A stretch of 64,000 nt of DNA from DRPN01 sp964599235 (lineage in GTDB: Bacteria > Bacteroidota > Bacteroidia > Bacteroidales > VadinHA17): the NCBI GenBank assembly GCA_964599235.1, contig CAZRDX010000031.1, forward strand, positions 62,001 through 126,000. The letters run 5' to 3'. Below are positions 1 through 8,554 of the stretch, piece by piece. The position numbers and the translations under genes were made by a program. Position 1 is the first letter of the stretch, and every line of letters starts with the position of its first letter. The notes beneath the pieces are model-generated. The model ran no database searches. It was not told the DNA's origin and saw nothing but the letters and a program-made list of their open reading frames with translations.

Positions 1-2048
1 CGCACACCCGTGATCAGCTCGTTGAAACGCATCTCGATGGGCTGGGTGAATTCATAATCCACGCCGGGGATGACCATCAGCGCCTCCTTGAACTTGTCGG
101 CCAGGCCGTCCTTGGTCCGGGCGGTGACCCAGTATTTTTTGGGTTTCAGCTTGATGATCACATCCACCTCCTCCATAGACATCGGGTCGGTGGGTACCTC
201 GGCCGCCCCGATGCGGCTGACCACCTGGTCGACCTCGGGAAATTTCTTGAGGATCTTCTCGATGCGTGTCACCAGTTCGATGGTCTTCGTCAGGGAGGTA
301 CCTGTCTTGAATACCGGCTGGATAACGAAATCGCCCTCGTCGAGGGTGGGCACGAACTCGCCGCCCATCCTGCTGAAGATACCCAGCGAGATGAGCAGCA
401 TCAGCGAGGCGACGACGATCACCAGAGTCTTGTGTCCCAGCGCATAGCGGATGGTAGGAAGGTACATCCGCTTGAGGCCGTTCATCAGACGGGTGGAGAT
501 GTTGCGTTTTTCCTGTTGAGGTTTCAGGAAGAGCGAGGCCATCACCGGCACATAGGTGAGCCCCATGATCATCGCCCCGATGATGGCAAAGGAGAAGGTC
601 AGCGCCATGGGACGGAACATCTTGCCCTCTACACCCGAGAGCGAGAGGATGGGGATGAAGACGATCAGGATGATCACCTGCCCGAAGATGGCCGAGCTCA
701 TCATCCGCTTGGTGCTGTCGAAGGTGATGCCGTCGACCATCTCCTGCCGCTGCCGGTCGTCGACGGCCGTGATCCTGCCGTAATTCATGGAAATGCTGAA
801 AGCGATGAACTCCACGATGATCACCGCCCCGTCGATGATGATCCCGAAGTCGATGGCGCCCAGGCTCATCAGGTTGGCATCCACATGGAAGATGTACATC
901 ATCGATATGGTGAAAAGGAGCGCCAGGGGGATGATCGAGGAGATGAGCAGTCCCGAGCGCAGGTCGCCCAGCAGGAGCAACACCACGAACATCACAATGA
1001 GAAAGCCGAACACCAGGTTCTCGATGACCGTAAGAGAAGTCTTATGGATCAGTTCGCTGCGGTCGAGGAAAGCGTTGATGTAGACCCCTTCGGGGAGGGT
1101 TTTCTGGATCTCTTCGACGCGTTTGTGGACCGCCTCGATCACCTTCTTGGAGTTGGCGTCCTTGAGCATCATCACCTGTCCCAGCACCTTCTCTCCTTCG
1201 CCGTTGCCCGTGATGGCACCGAAGCGGATGGCATGACCGTAACGCACTTCCGCCACATCCTTCACCAGCACCGGCACGCCGTCGACGTTCCTGATCACCA
1301 CCTTGCGGATATCCTCGAGCGAGCGCACCAGGCCGTCGCCCCGTATGAAATAGCTCTGGTTGTCTTTCTCGATGTAAGCTCCTCCGGCGATGTTGTTGTT
1401 GGCCTCCAGAGCATTGTACACGTCGATGGCCGTAACGTTGAGGGCCCGCATCTTCTCCGGGTCGAGCGCCACCTCGTACTGTTTCAGGAAACCTCCCCAG
1501 GTGTTCACCTCCACCACGCCGGGAATGCCCGAGAGCTGACGCTTCACGATCCAGTCCTGGATGGTACGCAGGTCCATCACCGAATAGACCGAATCGTAAC
1601 CCGGCTTGGTGTCCAGGATGTACTGGTAGATCTCACCCAGTCCCGTGGTGATGGGCCCCATCGTGGGCGTGCCGAAGCCTTCCGGGATCTTCTCCTGCGC
1701 CGCCCGGATCTTCTCGGCAATGAGCTGACGCGGAAGGAACATCCCCATCTTCTCATCAAAGACGATCGTCACCACCGACAACCCGAACTTGGAGACCGAT
1801 CGTATCTCCTTGACCCCCGGAAGGTTGGCCATCTCCAGCTCAATGGGATAGGTGATGAACTGCTCCACATCCTGCGTGGAGAGATTGCGGGAAGTGGTGA
1901 TCACCTGTACCTGGTTGTTGGTCACATCCGGCAATGCCCCTATGGGGATCTGTGTGATCGAGAAAAGACCGAAAATGACCGTCGTTATTGTGAAAAGAAG
2001 GATGATCAGCTTGTTGCGCAGACTGAACCGGATGATGTATTCCAACAT
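1..2048 (-). CDS. CzcA/CusA-type heavy-metal efflux RND pump (3' end outside window)
   Basis: Inner-membrane proton-driven RND pump that exports heavy-metal cations through a tripartite complex. I translated the minus strand from the ATG at 2048: it opens MLEYIIRFSLRNK, a first membrane helix follows, then QIPIGALPDVTNNQVQV, a hallmark of the CzcA/CusA family. About 683 residues are visible of the usual 1,030-1,050, and the frame is open to base 1. In the membrane segment the motif DFGIIIDGAVIIVE carries the acidic residues of the heavy-metal RND proton relay; the usual Asn after the last Glu is Phe here. The partner adaptor and outer-membrane genes would lie beyond the window edge. The metal cannot be told from this part. 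Long plus-strand frames over this gene are antisense shadows. Confidence 0.93.
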   Translation of the reverse strand, partial: MLEYIIRFSLRNKLIILLFTITTVIFGLFSITQIPIGALPDVTNNQVQVITTSRNLSTQDVEQFITYPIELEMANLPGVKEIRSVSKFGLSVVTIVFDEKMGMFLPRQLIAEKIRAAQEKIPEGFGTPTMGPITTGLGEIYQYILDTKPGYDSVYSVMDLRTIQDWIVKRQLSGIPGVVEVNTWGGFLKQYEVALDPEKMRALNVTAIDVYNALEANNNIAGGAYIEKDNQSYFIRGDGLVRSLEDIRKVVIRNVDGVPVLVKDVAEVRYGHAIRFGAITGNGEGEKVLGQVMMLKDANSKKVIEAVHKRVEEIQKTLPEGVYINAFLDRSELIHKTSLTVIENLVFGFLIVMFVVLLLLGDLRSGLLISSIIPLALLFTISMMYIFHVDANLMSLGAIDFGIIIDGAVIIVEFIAFSISMNYGRITAVDDRQRQEMVDGITFDSTKRMMSSAIFGQVIILIVFIPILSLSGVEGKMFRPMALTFSFAIIGAMIMGLTYVPVMASLFLKPQQEKRNISTRLMNGLKRMYLPTIRYALGHKTLVIVVASLMLLISLGIFSRMGGEFVPTLDEGDFVIQPVFKTGTSLTKTIELVTRIEKILKKFPEVDQVVSRIGAAEVPTDPMSMEEVDVIIKLKPKKYWVTARTKDGLADKFKEALMVIPGVDYEFTQPIEMRFNELITGV

Positions 2049-2415
2049 GAAATTCCCGCTTGAAAAATTTCGTATAAAGTTAAAACATTTGACCTGCTTT
2101 TGTGACAATCAAAAGCAACGTAATTATTTCATACCGGATAAAAAAAAAGCAGATTTCCGTCTTTTTTGTACCTAGCTTCCCGACAAAGCCTGTCAGAGGC
2201 GTACGACGGATCTTTTTCACCGTTTTTTTCAGACAGATCTTAAGGTTCCACCAGGAAGTTTTACCGACTCACCAGCCATCCGGTTATCACGGAGAACAAT
2301 ATCATTCCACGGACTTCCCGGACAGCCCGTTTATCCCCCTGAGCGGAGCATCAGGAGAAAGGAAGGGCGATGCTGAAGTTTTGATAAAAGGTAGGGTTTG
2401 GAGACACGGTCAATT
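2049..2415. other. Intergenic stretch without a supported gene
   Basis: These 367 bases separate the start of the efflux pump gene from the end of the hexosaminidase gene, both on the minus strand. Short frames exist but none has a recognisable product. On the minus strand, TAACTTTA near 2075-2082 is one base from the Bacteroidota -7 element and would give a short leader for the pump gene, but no convincing -33 element is seen. AT content is higher than in the flanking genes. Confidence 0.5.
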
Positions 2416-4824
2416 TCATTCCACGATCACCTCATCGGTAAAGATCCATGCTTTCTTTCCTGCAGCGGGATGCCAGTCGGGGCATTTCTCCGCGCTTTGT
2501 ATCCAGATCTTCAGGTATCTTCCGTAAGTAGGCGGGATATTGAGCGTCAGGGCGACGGGACGGGTCTGGGGTTCTTTCTTGAGTTCTCTGTAGAGGATCC
2601 CGCGGGTCATGAACCTTTCTCCGTCGCGGGAGATGAGCACCCGTATCTCCGGTGGCAGGAAGATCCGGGATCGTTGAGCTTCCAGGCAGTTGACAGTGAC
2701 GGTGCGCAGTGTATCCGCCTTCCCCAGGTCGATGAGGAGGGTGGGGCTCACTCCCTCCCAGCCTGTCCAGAGGGGGCTTTGCATGTTGGCGCCGTCGAGC
2801 AGGCCGTCGACGAGGGCATGCAGGCCGGGATCATGACGCGGCGACGGCGACACCGAACTGTGCACCGTCGCCCCCACCGCCATGTGCCCTTCGAAGATCT
2901 TCGTGGTGACACGTCCCAGTCGCCGCCCCTCCCTGAAGGAGGCAGCCTTGAGGGTGACCAGCCCTTCCGGCAACGGCACAGGACCCTCGTACAACGGCGA
3001 AGCAGGGGTGGGATCGCCCCCGTCGAAAGTGTAACGTATGGAGACCCCGCCATGTTCGGTGGTCAGGACCACCAGGACGCGGTGATGCACCGTATCGGGC
3101 AGGGTGCTGACCCTCACATCGTACATGCTCGGCGCATAGCCGATGCCCAGATGGTCGAGACGGATCAACTGATAGTCGACCCTCTGCACGAACTCCTCCC
3201 ACCGGCGTGGTGCTGCGGGTGACCAGGCCACCTCGGCCACGGCCAGCAGACGGGGGAAGAGCATGTAGTCGGCCCGCTCCTCGTCGGGGACGAACTCGGT
3301 CCATAGACATCCCTCCGTGCCCAGCACATGACGGGCCTCGGCGGCGGTGAGCTCAGGCGGTACAGGCTCAAAAGCATAAACCCGGGAGAGGAGCACACCA
3401 TAAGGGGCGTTGCCGGGCTCCATCTCGGGGTCGCCCTGTTTACGGCTCAGGTAGACATACGGCAGGGGGGTCATCACCACGTCGTGGCCCATCCGTGCGG
3501 CCCGGATGCCGCCCTGCATGCCCCGCCACGACATCACCGTGGCGCCGGGGGCCAGCCCCCCCTCCAGGATCTCGTCCCAGCCCACCAGCCTTTTCCCCAG
3601 GTCGTTGACGATCTTCTGCACACGGCGGATGAAATAGCTCTGCAGCTCCTCCACATCCTTCATCCCCTCGCGCCGCATCAGTGCCCGGCAGTCGGGATCC
3701 TTCGCCCAGAGGGTCTTGTTGCATTCATCCCCGCCCACATGGAAATAAGGTCCCGGAAAAAGGGGCAGGATCTCGGAGAGCACCCCCTCCACGAAACGGT
3801 AGGTCGACTCGCGGGCTGGACAGAGGGTGTTGTCGGCGGTACGGCCGCCCGTGGCCACATAGTGGGGACCGGGGGTGCAGGCCAGCTCGGGATAGGCGGC
3901 CAGGATGGCCTGTGAATGGCCCGGCATGTCGATCTCGGGCACGATGGTCACGAACCGCTCGGCAGCATAACGCACCAGCTCCTTCACCTGCTCCCGGGTG
4001 TAATAGCCGCCGTAGGTGGCTTTCTCGCCGGGGCGCTGCGGCGGACGGTCCCACCACGGCATCCCCTCACGGTCGGCACGCCAGGCCCCTACCTCCGTCA
4101 GACGGGGATAGCCTTTCACCTCGATGCGCCATCCCTGGTCGTCGGTGAGATGCCAGTGGAAGATGTTCATCTTGTAGCGGGCCAGGTAGTCGATGTTCTT
4201 TTTCAGGTATTCGAAGGGCAAGAAGTGGCGGCTCACGTCGAGCATGTCGCCGCGCCAGCGGAAACGCGGCCGGTCGAACACCCGGACACAGGGGATCTCC
4301 CAGGCGTCGGCGACATAGTTGGAATCCTCCAGTTCGGGCGGGAAGAGCTGGCGCAGGGTCTGCAGGCCGTAAAAGGCTCCGGCGGGTGCCGCCGCCGTGA
4401 CGAGGACACGTTCGGGCGTCACCGCGAGGGTGTAACCTTCGCGCCCCAGGCGGGCGGTGTCGCCCCCCAGCTGCACCACCACCGCCGGCCGCGCAGCCAT
4501 ATCCCCCCGCCGCGGCACCAGACGGAACGACGACGAAGCATTCACATACCCGGCAAAGATCTCCGCCGCCCGGAAGAGACGCCGCGAGGTGTCGGCCACC
4601 ACCAGCGCCGTACGACGGTCAAGACGGAAGGTGCCCTCCCGCCGCTGCACCTCCACAGGACGCGGGATGATCTTCACCCCGGCCGGCGGCGGCACCCGCT
4701 CGGCACAGGAAGAGAAAAACAGCAGCACCAGCAAAGCCACCGGCAAAGCGCCGGCATGCCTCATCATCCCCGACACGCTACGGGAAAGATCATGAACGAT
4801 CACGTTTTCATTATGAATGCGCAT
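2416..4824 (-). CDS. Beta-N-acetylhexosaminidase, GH20, lipoprotein with C-terminal accessory domains
   Basis: Removes terminal beta-linked GlcNAc or GalNAc from glycans, probably at the cell surface or in the periplasm. The 802-residue protein has a signal peptide with lipobox FFSSC (Cys40), a GH20b N-terminal domain (about 50-180), and the GH20 barrel with the catalytic Asp-Glu pair in HVGGDECNK (D366, E367) plus the HWHLTDDQGWR motif. After the barrel, IRYTFDGGDPTP marks a CHB_HEX_C-type module, followed by a discoidin-like (F5/8 type C) end. The start at 4824 has an A-rich leader and lies 14 bases after the fucosidase gene; the double Met at 4767/4764 would give a more ordinary signal peptide. 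Probably one transcript with the fucosidase. Confidence 0.93.
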   Translation of the reverse strand: MRIHNENVIVHDLSRSVSGMMRHAGALPVALLVLLFFSSCAERVPPPAGVKIIPRPVEVQRREGTFRLDRRTALVVADTSRRLFRAAEIFAGYVNASSSFRLVPRRGDMAARPAVVVQLGGDTARLGREGYTLAVTPERVLVTAAAPAGAFYGLQTLRQLFPPELEDSNYVADAWEIPCVRVFDRPRFRWRGDMLDVSRHFLPFEYLKKNIDYLARYKMNIFHWHLTDDQGWRIEVKGYPRLTEVGAWRADREGMPWWDRPPQRPGEKATYGGYYTREQVKELVRYAAERFVTIVPEIDMPGHSQAILAAYPELACTPGPHYVATGGRTADNTLCPARESTYRFVEGVLSEILPLFPGPYFHVGGDECNKTLWAKDPDCRALMRREGMKDVEELQSYFIRRVQKIVNDLGKRLVGWDEILEGGLAPGATVMSWRGMQGGIRAARMGHDVVMTPLPYVYLSRKQGDPEMEPGNAPYGVLLSRVYAFEPVPPELTAAEARHVLGTEGCLWTEFVPDEERADYMLFPRLLAVAEVAWSPAAPRRWEEFVQRVDYQLIRLDHLGIGYAPSMYDVRVSTLPDTVHHRVLVVLTTEHGGVSIRYTFDGGDPTPASPLYEGPVPLPEGLVTLKAASFREGRRLGRVTTKIFEGHMAVGATVHSSVSPSPRHDPGLHALVDGLLDGANMQSPLWTGWEGVSPTLLIDLGKADTLRTVTVNCLEAQRSRIFLPPEIRVLISRDGERFMTRGILYRELKKEPQTRPVALTLNIPPTYGRYLKIWIQSAEKCPDWHPAAGKKAWIFTDEVIVE

Positions 4825-4838
4825 CTTTTCTTCTTTTT

Positions 4839-6323
4839 TTATTCAGCCAGACCTGTAAACCTGAAAGCATAAGCCAGGGCACGTTCGCCGCTCCATTTCT
4901 GCGGGTCGTACGCCGGCATCTTCACCACGAGGTTTCCGTCGCGGTTCTCCCAGGTGAGGGTGCCTTCGTGGCCCAGCAGGGTCACCTCCATGCCGGGGCG
5001 TCCCTGCACGTCCTTCACCACCAGCTCGTCGCCCGGCCAGCGGGGACTGATGGCATAGAGGTCGGCACCCTTGCGGGTGAAGAAAAGCTCTTTGACGGCA
5101 TAGCCGGGATCGGGGTCGAGGGTCTGTTTGAGGATGTAATCCCCGCCGAGATAATGCTGGCGGGGCCTGAAGTCGCGCCTGCCCTCCGACCACTGCACAC
5201 TTCTTTTCCATTTTCGGGTGCCGTAGATAGCTTCTCCGTTGATCCGGAGCCAGCGTCCCATCTGCAGGAGCCTCTCCTGCATGATCACGGGGATCTTGCC
5301 GTGGGCGGTGGGACCGATGTCGAGCAGGAGGTTGCCCCCGCGGCTTACCACGTCGACGAGCAAGAGCACCAGGGCCCGCGCCGAGTTATAGTCTTCCACG
5401 TCCTCGGCCCGGTTGTAGCCGAACGAGAAGCCCATGCCGCGGCACTCCTCCCACGGCTTGTCAAAATCGGCACCCGCCTTGTACTCGGTGGTGTAGTAGC
5501 CGCCGTGTTTCTGGCGGCACCCTTTGCCCCAGCGGTCGTTGATCACCACCGTGGCCGCCACGGGCGAGTCGTTGAAGAGCCAGGCCAGGAGCTCCGGCGT
5601 ATGCCACGCCTCGGCCGTCATGACCCACTCACCGTCAGGCCAGACAATGTCGGGACGGTAACGCGTCACCAGATCCTTGAACTGCGGAATGAAATGATCG
5701 GTGACGAACTTCTCCCGGTCCTTCAGCCAGAGCGGATGATACCACTCGTAAAGCGAATAATAGATGCCGAACCTGATGTCCGTCTTGCGTATCGCCTGCT
5801 CCAGCTCGCCCAGCAGATCGCGGTGCGGACCGATGTCCATGCTGTTCCAGGGAAAGCCCCTGTCGTTGGCCTCCCGGCTGGGCCACATGGCATAACCGTC
5901 GTGGTGCTTGGAGGTGACCACAATGTACTTCGCACCGGCACGCTCGAAAAGACGAACCCATGCCTCCGGATCATACAGATCGGCCTTGAAGAGTTTTGCC
6001 AGACCGTAATAGGTCACATCCTCCCCATAGTTCCGGACATGGTAGTCGTACACCTCATCCCCGGAATACTTGCCGTTCCCGAAGATCTTCCGCTCCTGCA
6101 ACCAGTACTGGTACCATTCCGAGTAAGTCCCTTTAGGGCTCCAGGCAGGTACCGAATAGACGCCCCAGTGGATGAAGATGCCGAACTTGGCGTCGGCGAA
6201 CCACGAAGCCACCGGCCTCTTGTCAAGCGAAGCCCAGTCGGCCGTGTAACGGGTCTGTGCCCGCACCCCCTCCGCCAGCATGAGGACCAGCATAAAAAAG
6301 ATGATCGATCGTTCCTTTCTCAT
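4839..6323 (-). CDS. Alpha-L-fucosidase, GH29, secreted
   Basis: Hydrolyses alpha-L-fucosyl linkages in host or algal glycans. The 494-residue protein begins with a cleavable signal peptide ending near VRAQ, followed by WFADAKFGIFIHWGVYSVPAW, the N-terminal signature of GH29. The nucleophile Asp is expected in VWPDGEW (D230), matching the family W-x-D-G motif. SKHHDGYAMWPS and GGNLLLDIGPTA are further family motifs. The C-terminal part is a short beta-sandwich. It is upstream of the GH20 gene on the same strand with a 14-base gap, so both are likely expressed together to trim fucosylated, GlcNAc-containing chains. Upstream, TACTTTTA near 6346 is one mismatch from a -7 promoter element. Confidence 0.95.
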   Translation of the reverse strand: MRKERSIIFFMLVLMLAEGVRAQTRYTADWASLDKRPVASWFADAKFGIFIHWGVYSVPAWSPKGTYSEWYQYWLQERKIFGNGKYSGDEVYDYHVRNYGEDVTYYGLAKLFKADLYDPEAWVRLFERAGAKYIVVTSKHHDGYAMWPSREANDRGFPWNSMDIGPHRDLLGELEQAIRKTDIRFGIYYSLYEWYHPLWLKDREKFVTDHFIPQFKDLVTRYRPDIVWPDGEWVMTAEAWHTPELLAWLFNDSPVAATVVINDRWGKGCRQKHGGYYTTEYKAGADFDKPWEECRGMGFSFGYNRAEDVEDYNSARALVLLLVDVVSRGGNLLLDIGPTAHGKIPVIMQERLLQMGRWLRINGEAIYGTRKWKRSVQWSEGRRDFRPRQHYLGGDYILKQTLDPDPGYAVKELFFTRKGADLYAISPRWPGDELVVKDVQGRPGMEVTLLGHEGTLTWENRDGNLVVKMPAYDPQKWSGERALAYAFRFTGLAE

Positions 6324-6475
6324 TTTTCCGAAGCTTTTTTCAGGCTAAAAGTAAAACTTGCCATCTCCTTCGCCAAATCCTTTCGACATTTTTCCTCTCT
6401 CCCGTTCTTACCCATCCTTCCGTTTTTTACATTGCAGATTTTGGGGTATCTTTATCTGCAGAAAAAAGATCTTGC

Positions 6476-7387
6476 ATGGAACAGGAAAGTCGCTCCTACT
6501 ATCGTCCCACCAGCCTGGAACGTATTTTCAGCGATCTGTTTGACATTTACAAGCGTCATTTCGGCTGGCTTTTTTTCATCAGTTTCTTTTCCCTGCTACT
6601 TCTTCAGCCGGTGCTTTTGCGTTTCCAGGCTTCCTACACCGACCTGCTGGCCCGGCTCGAGGAGGATCCCACCCTGCTGGTGACGTTCTACCGGAAATTT
6701 CTGGGGGTGGCGGTCCTGATGCTGGCTTATTATGCGTTCCTCCAGCCATTCATCATTCTTTTCGTGGTACGGCGTGAGGAGGATCCGTCGGTATCCGTAG
6801 GAAAGATTTTCGTGGAGACCCTGCGGAAATATTTTCTTCGTTCGTTCGGCATCCTGCTTGCCACGGTTTTCATCATGGTGGGAGGCACGATCCTGGGGCT
6901 TCTGGCCCTGGTCATCGGGGCTTTGTTCTCTCTGCTTTTCCTGGTGGTGGTGCTATATCCCGTCGAAGCGGTGCTGGTGATGGAGGATGAGGGCATATTC
7001 GCCTCCATCGGACGTTCGATGAAGCTGGTGCTGAAAGATTTCTGGCGCGTCACCGGCTACATCCTGCTCTTCCTCCTTTTTTACATGATGGCGAGCATGA
7101 TCCTCAGCACGATCACCATGATCCCTTACGCGGGCAAGTTCCTGGGCGATCTTTTCTCCTCCTCGCAGGATGCTTCCGGGCTGGGGTTTCTTTCCTACAT
7201 GTCCAATCCGCTGTATGTGGTGCTCAACACCCTCACTTCGGCGCTGCTGCAGCCTCTGGGGCCGATCCTGTCGCTGCTGGTCTATTTCCATGTCCGTTAC
7301 CTCGACGACCGGGACCGGCAGGCCCGGGAAGAGCCTCTTCCACCAAACACCGACGATGATGAAGACATTCAGGATCTTCTCCGCTGA
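6476..7387 (+). CDS. Multi-pass inner-membrane protein of unknown function
   Basis: The 303-residue protein has a soluble N-terminus (YYRPTSLERIFSDLFDIYKRHFGWL) and about six hydrophobic segments spread to residue 270, with an acidic tail (NTDDDEDIQDLLR). The pattern resembles the poorly characterised Bacteroidota integral-membrane proteins related to the membrane domain of glycerophosphodiester phosphodiesterases, but no catalytic residues are visible. It is transcribed divergently from the fucosidase gene, and its last 32 bases overlap the following TlpA-like gene, so the two are translationally linked. A TATCTTTA box near 6449-6456 could be its -7 element. Confidence 0.75.
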   Translation: MEQESRSYYRPTSLERIFSDLFDIYKRHFGWLFFISFFSLLLLQPVLLRFQASYTDLLARLEEDPTLLVTFYRKFLGVAVLMLAYYAFLQPFIILFVVRREEDPSVSVGKIFVETLRKYFLRSFGILLATVFIMVGGTILGLLALVIGALFSLLFLVVVLYPVEAVLVMEDEGIFASIGRSMKLVLKDFWRVTGYILLFLLFYMMASMILSTITMIPYAGKFLGDLFSSSQDASGLGFLSYMSNPLYVVLNTLTSALLQPLGPILSLLVYFHVRYLDDRDRQAREEPLPPNTDDDEDIQDLLR

Positions 7388-8537
7388 ACTGCTTGCAGGC
7401 TCTCTGCTTTTTCTCACGGCCTGCTCGAGACCGTCGAACGACCCGCTTGACCAACTCATCTCCACCCTCGGGTCGCACGCCACCATGCATTACCTGGCGG
7501 AAGAACACTCCCGCTACTCCTGGTCGCCGGACACCATCGTCACCCCCTACGAGGTATGGGTGGTCCGCGACAGCAGCTACCGCGAGCGCGGCGGATACAT
7601 CTGGGCCGACAACCATTACCGCCCCTACCACATGATCTGCCACGACGGACAGCTGTGGCTGACCATCCCTCCCAAACACACCACGGTGCATTATGCGGAC
7701 TTTTCCGAGCCGCTCATCGCTCCCGTCGACTGGATCGACATCTTCCTCCGTCCCGACACGCTTCGAGCCCTGAAGGATACAGCAGGAGTGGATATCTTTC
7801 TCTCCGATACCCTTTGGGAAGGCAGGAAAGCCAGGGCCCTGCAGATCGTCCGACGCACGGACGGCTCGTCCTCCCGCAGCCTGTTCGTGCTGGCTGCGGA
7901 CCAACCCGCCCCTCTTTACGCACGGTACGAGGAAGTACAGAATGACCAGCAATACGTGGATGAGCTCTTTTTCTCCGGCGTCACTTTCGATGACATTTCC
8001 CTGGCAGAGCTGAAGGAACGGGAGGAGAAGGTTCTGAAAGCCAACCCCGTGGAGGAGGGGGGCGGCACTTCCGAGACCGCCCGTCTGGAGCGGATGCTCC
8101 ACGTGGGCGACCCGGCCCCGCTCTTCGAAGGTACTTATTACGCCAACGGTCAACCCTTTGCCCTGAAAGACCATCTGGGCAGGGGCGTCATCCTCCTCGA
8201 CTTCTGGTACACCCACTGTCCGCCCTGCGTCCGGGCCATTCCCGCCCTCTCCGGACTCTATCGGGAGATGAAGGACCAGGGACTGATCATCTTCGGCCTC
8301 AACTCGGTGGACAACCGGCCCCGCAGCAGGGAGAACCTGGAACGTTTCATCCGGAAACGCGGCATTCCTTACGACATCATCCTCACCCGGCCGGAGGTCG
8401 ACCTGCGTTACCGCATCAACGGCTACCCCAGCATGTACGTCATCGACCGGCAGGGTCGCATCGCCTGGGTGGAGATCGGCTTCAGCCCCGAAAAGTTCGA
8501 AGAATTGAAAGCCCGGCTGCAGGAGATGCTTCAATAA
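7356..8537 (+). CDS. Lipoprotein with C-terminal TlpA-like thioredoxin domain
   Basis: The 393-residue protein starts at one of two adjacent ATGs (7356/7359) inside the end of the preceding membrane-protein gene. A lipobox (FLTAC, Cys23) indicates a lipoprotein. Residues 25-250 form a beta-rich domain of a kind often found before thioredoxin folds in Bacteroidota. The C-terminal third is a TlpA/AhpC-TSA thioredoxin domain with the redox pair in HCPPC (Cys288 and Cys291) and the cis-Pro in NGYPSMYV. It probably reduces or isomerises disulfides, or supports cytochrome maturation, in the periplasm. The GH92 gene follows 17 bases downstream, suggesting co-transcription. Confidence 0.85.
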   Translation: MMKTFRIFSAELLAGSLLFLTACSRPSNDPLDQLISTLGSHATMHYLAEEHSRYSWSPDTIVTPYEVWVVRDSSYRERGGYIWADNHYRPYHMICHDGQLWLTIPPKHTTVHYADFSEPLIAPVDWIDIFLRPDTLRALKDTAGVDIFLSDTLWEGRKARALQIVRRTDGSSSRSLFVLAADQPAPLYARYEEVQNDQQYVDELFFSGVTFDDISLAELKEREEKVLKANPVEEGGGTSETARLERMLHVGDPAPLFEGTYYANGQPFALKDHLGRGVILLDFWYTHCPPCVRAIPALSGLYREMKDQGLIIFGLNSVDNRPRSRENLERFIRKRGIPYDIILTRPEVDLRYRINGYPSMYVIDRQGRIAWVEIGFSPEKFEELKARLQEMLQ

Positions 8538-8554
8538 ACATTTTTCCGTACCCG

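Noticed and set aside
432..2063. 543-codon plus-strand frame rich in His, Asp and Arg
   Set aside because: It is antisense to the CzcA-type gene, whose minus-strand translation matches a well-known family throughout. Residue composition is that of a shadow frame in GC-rich DNA.
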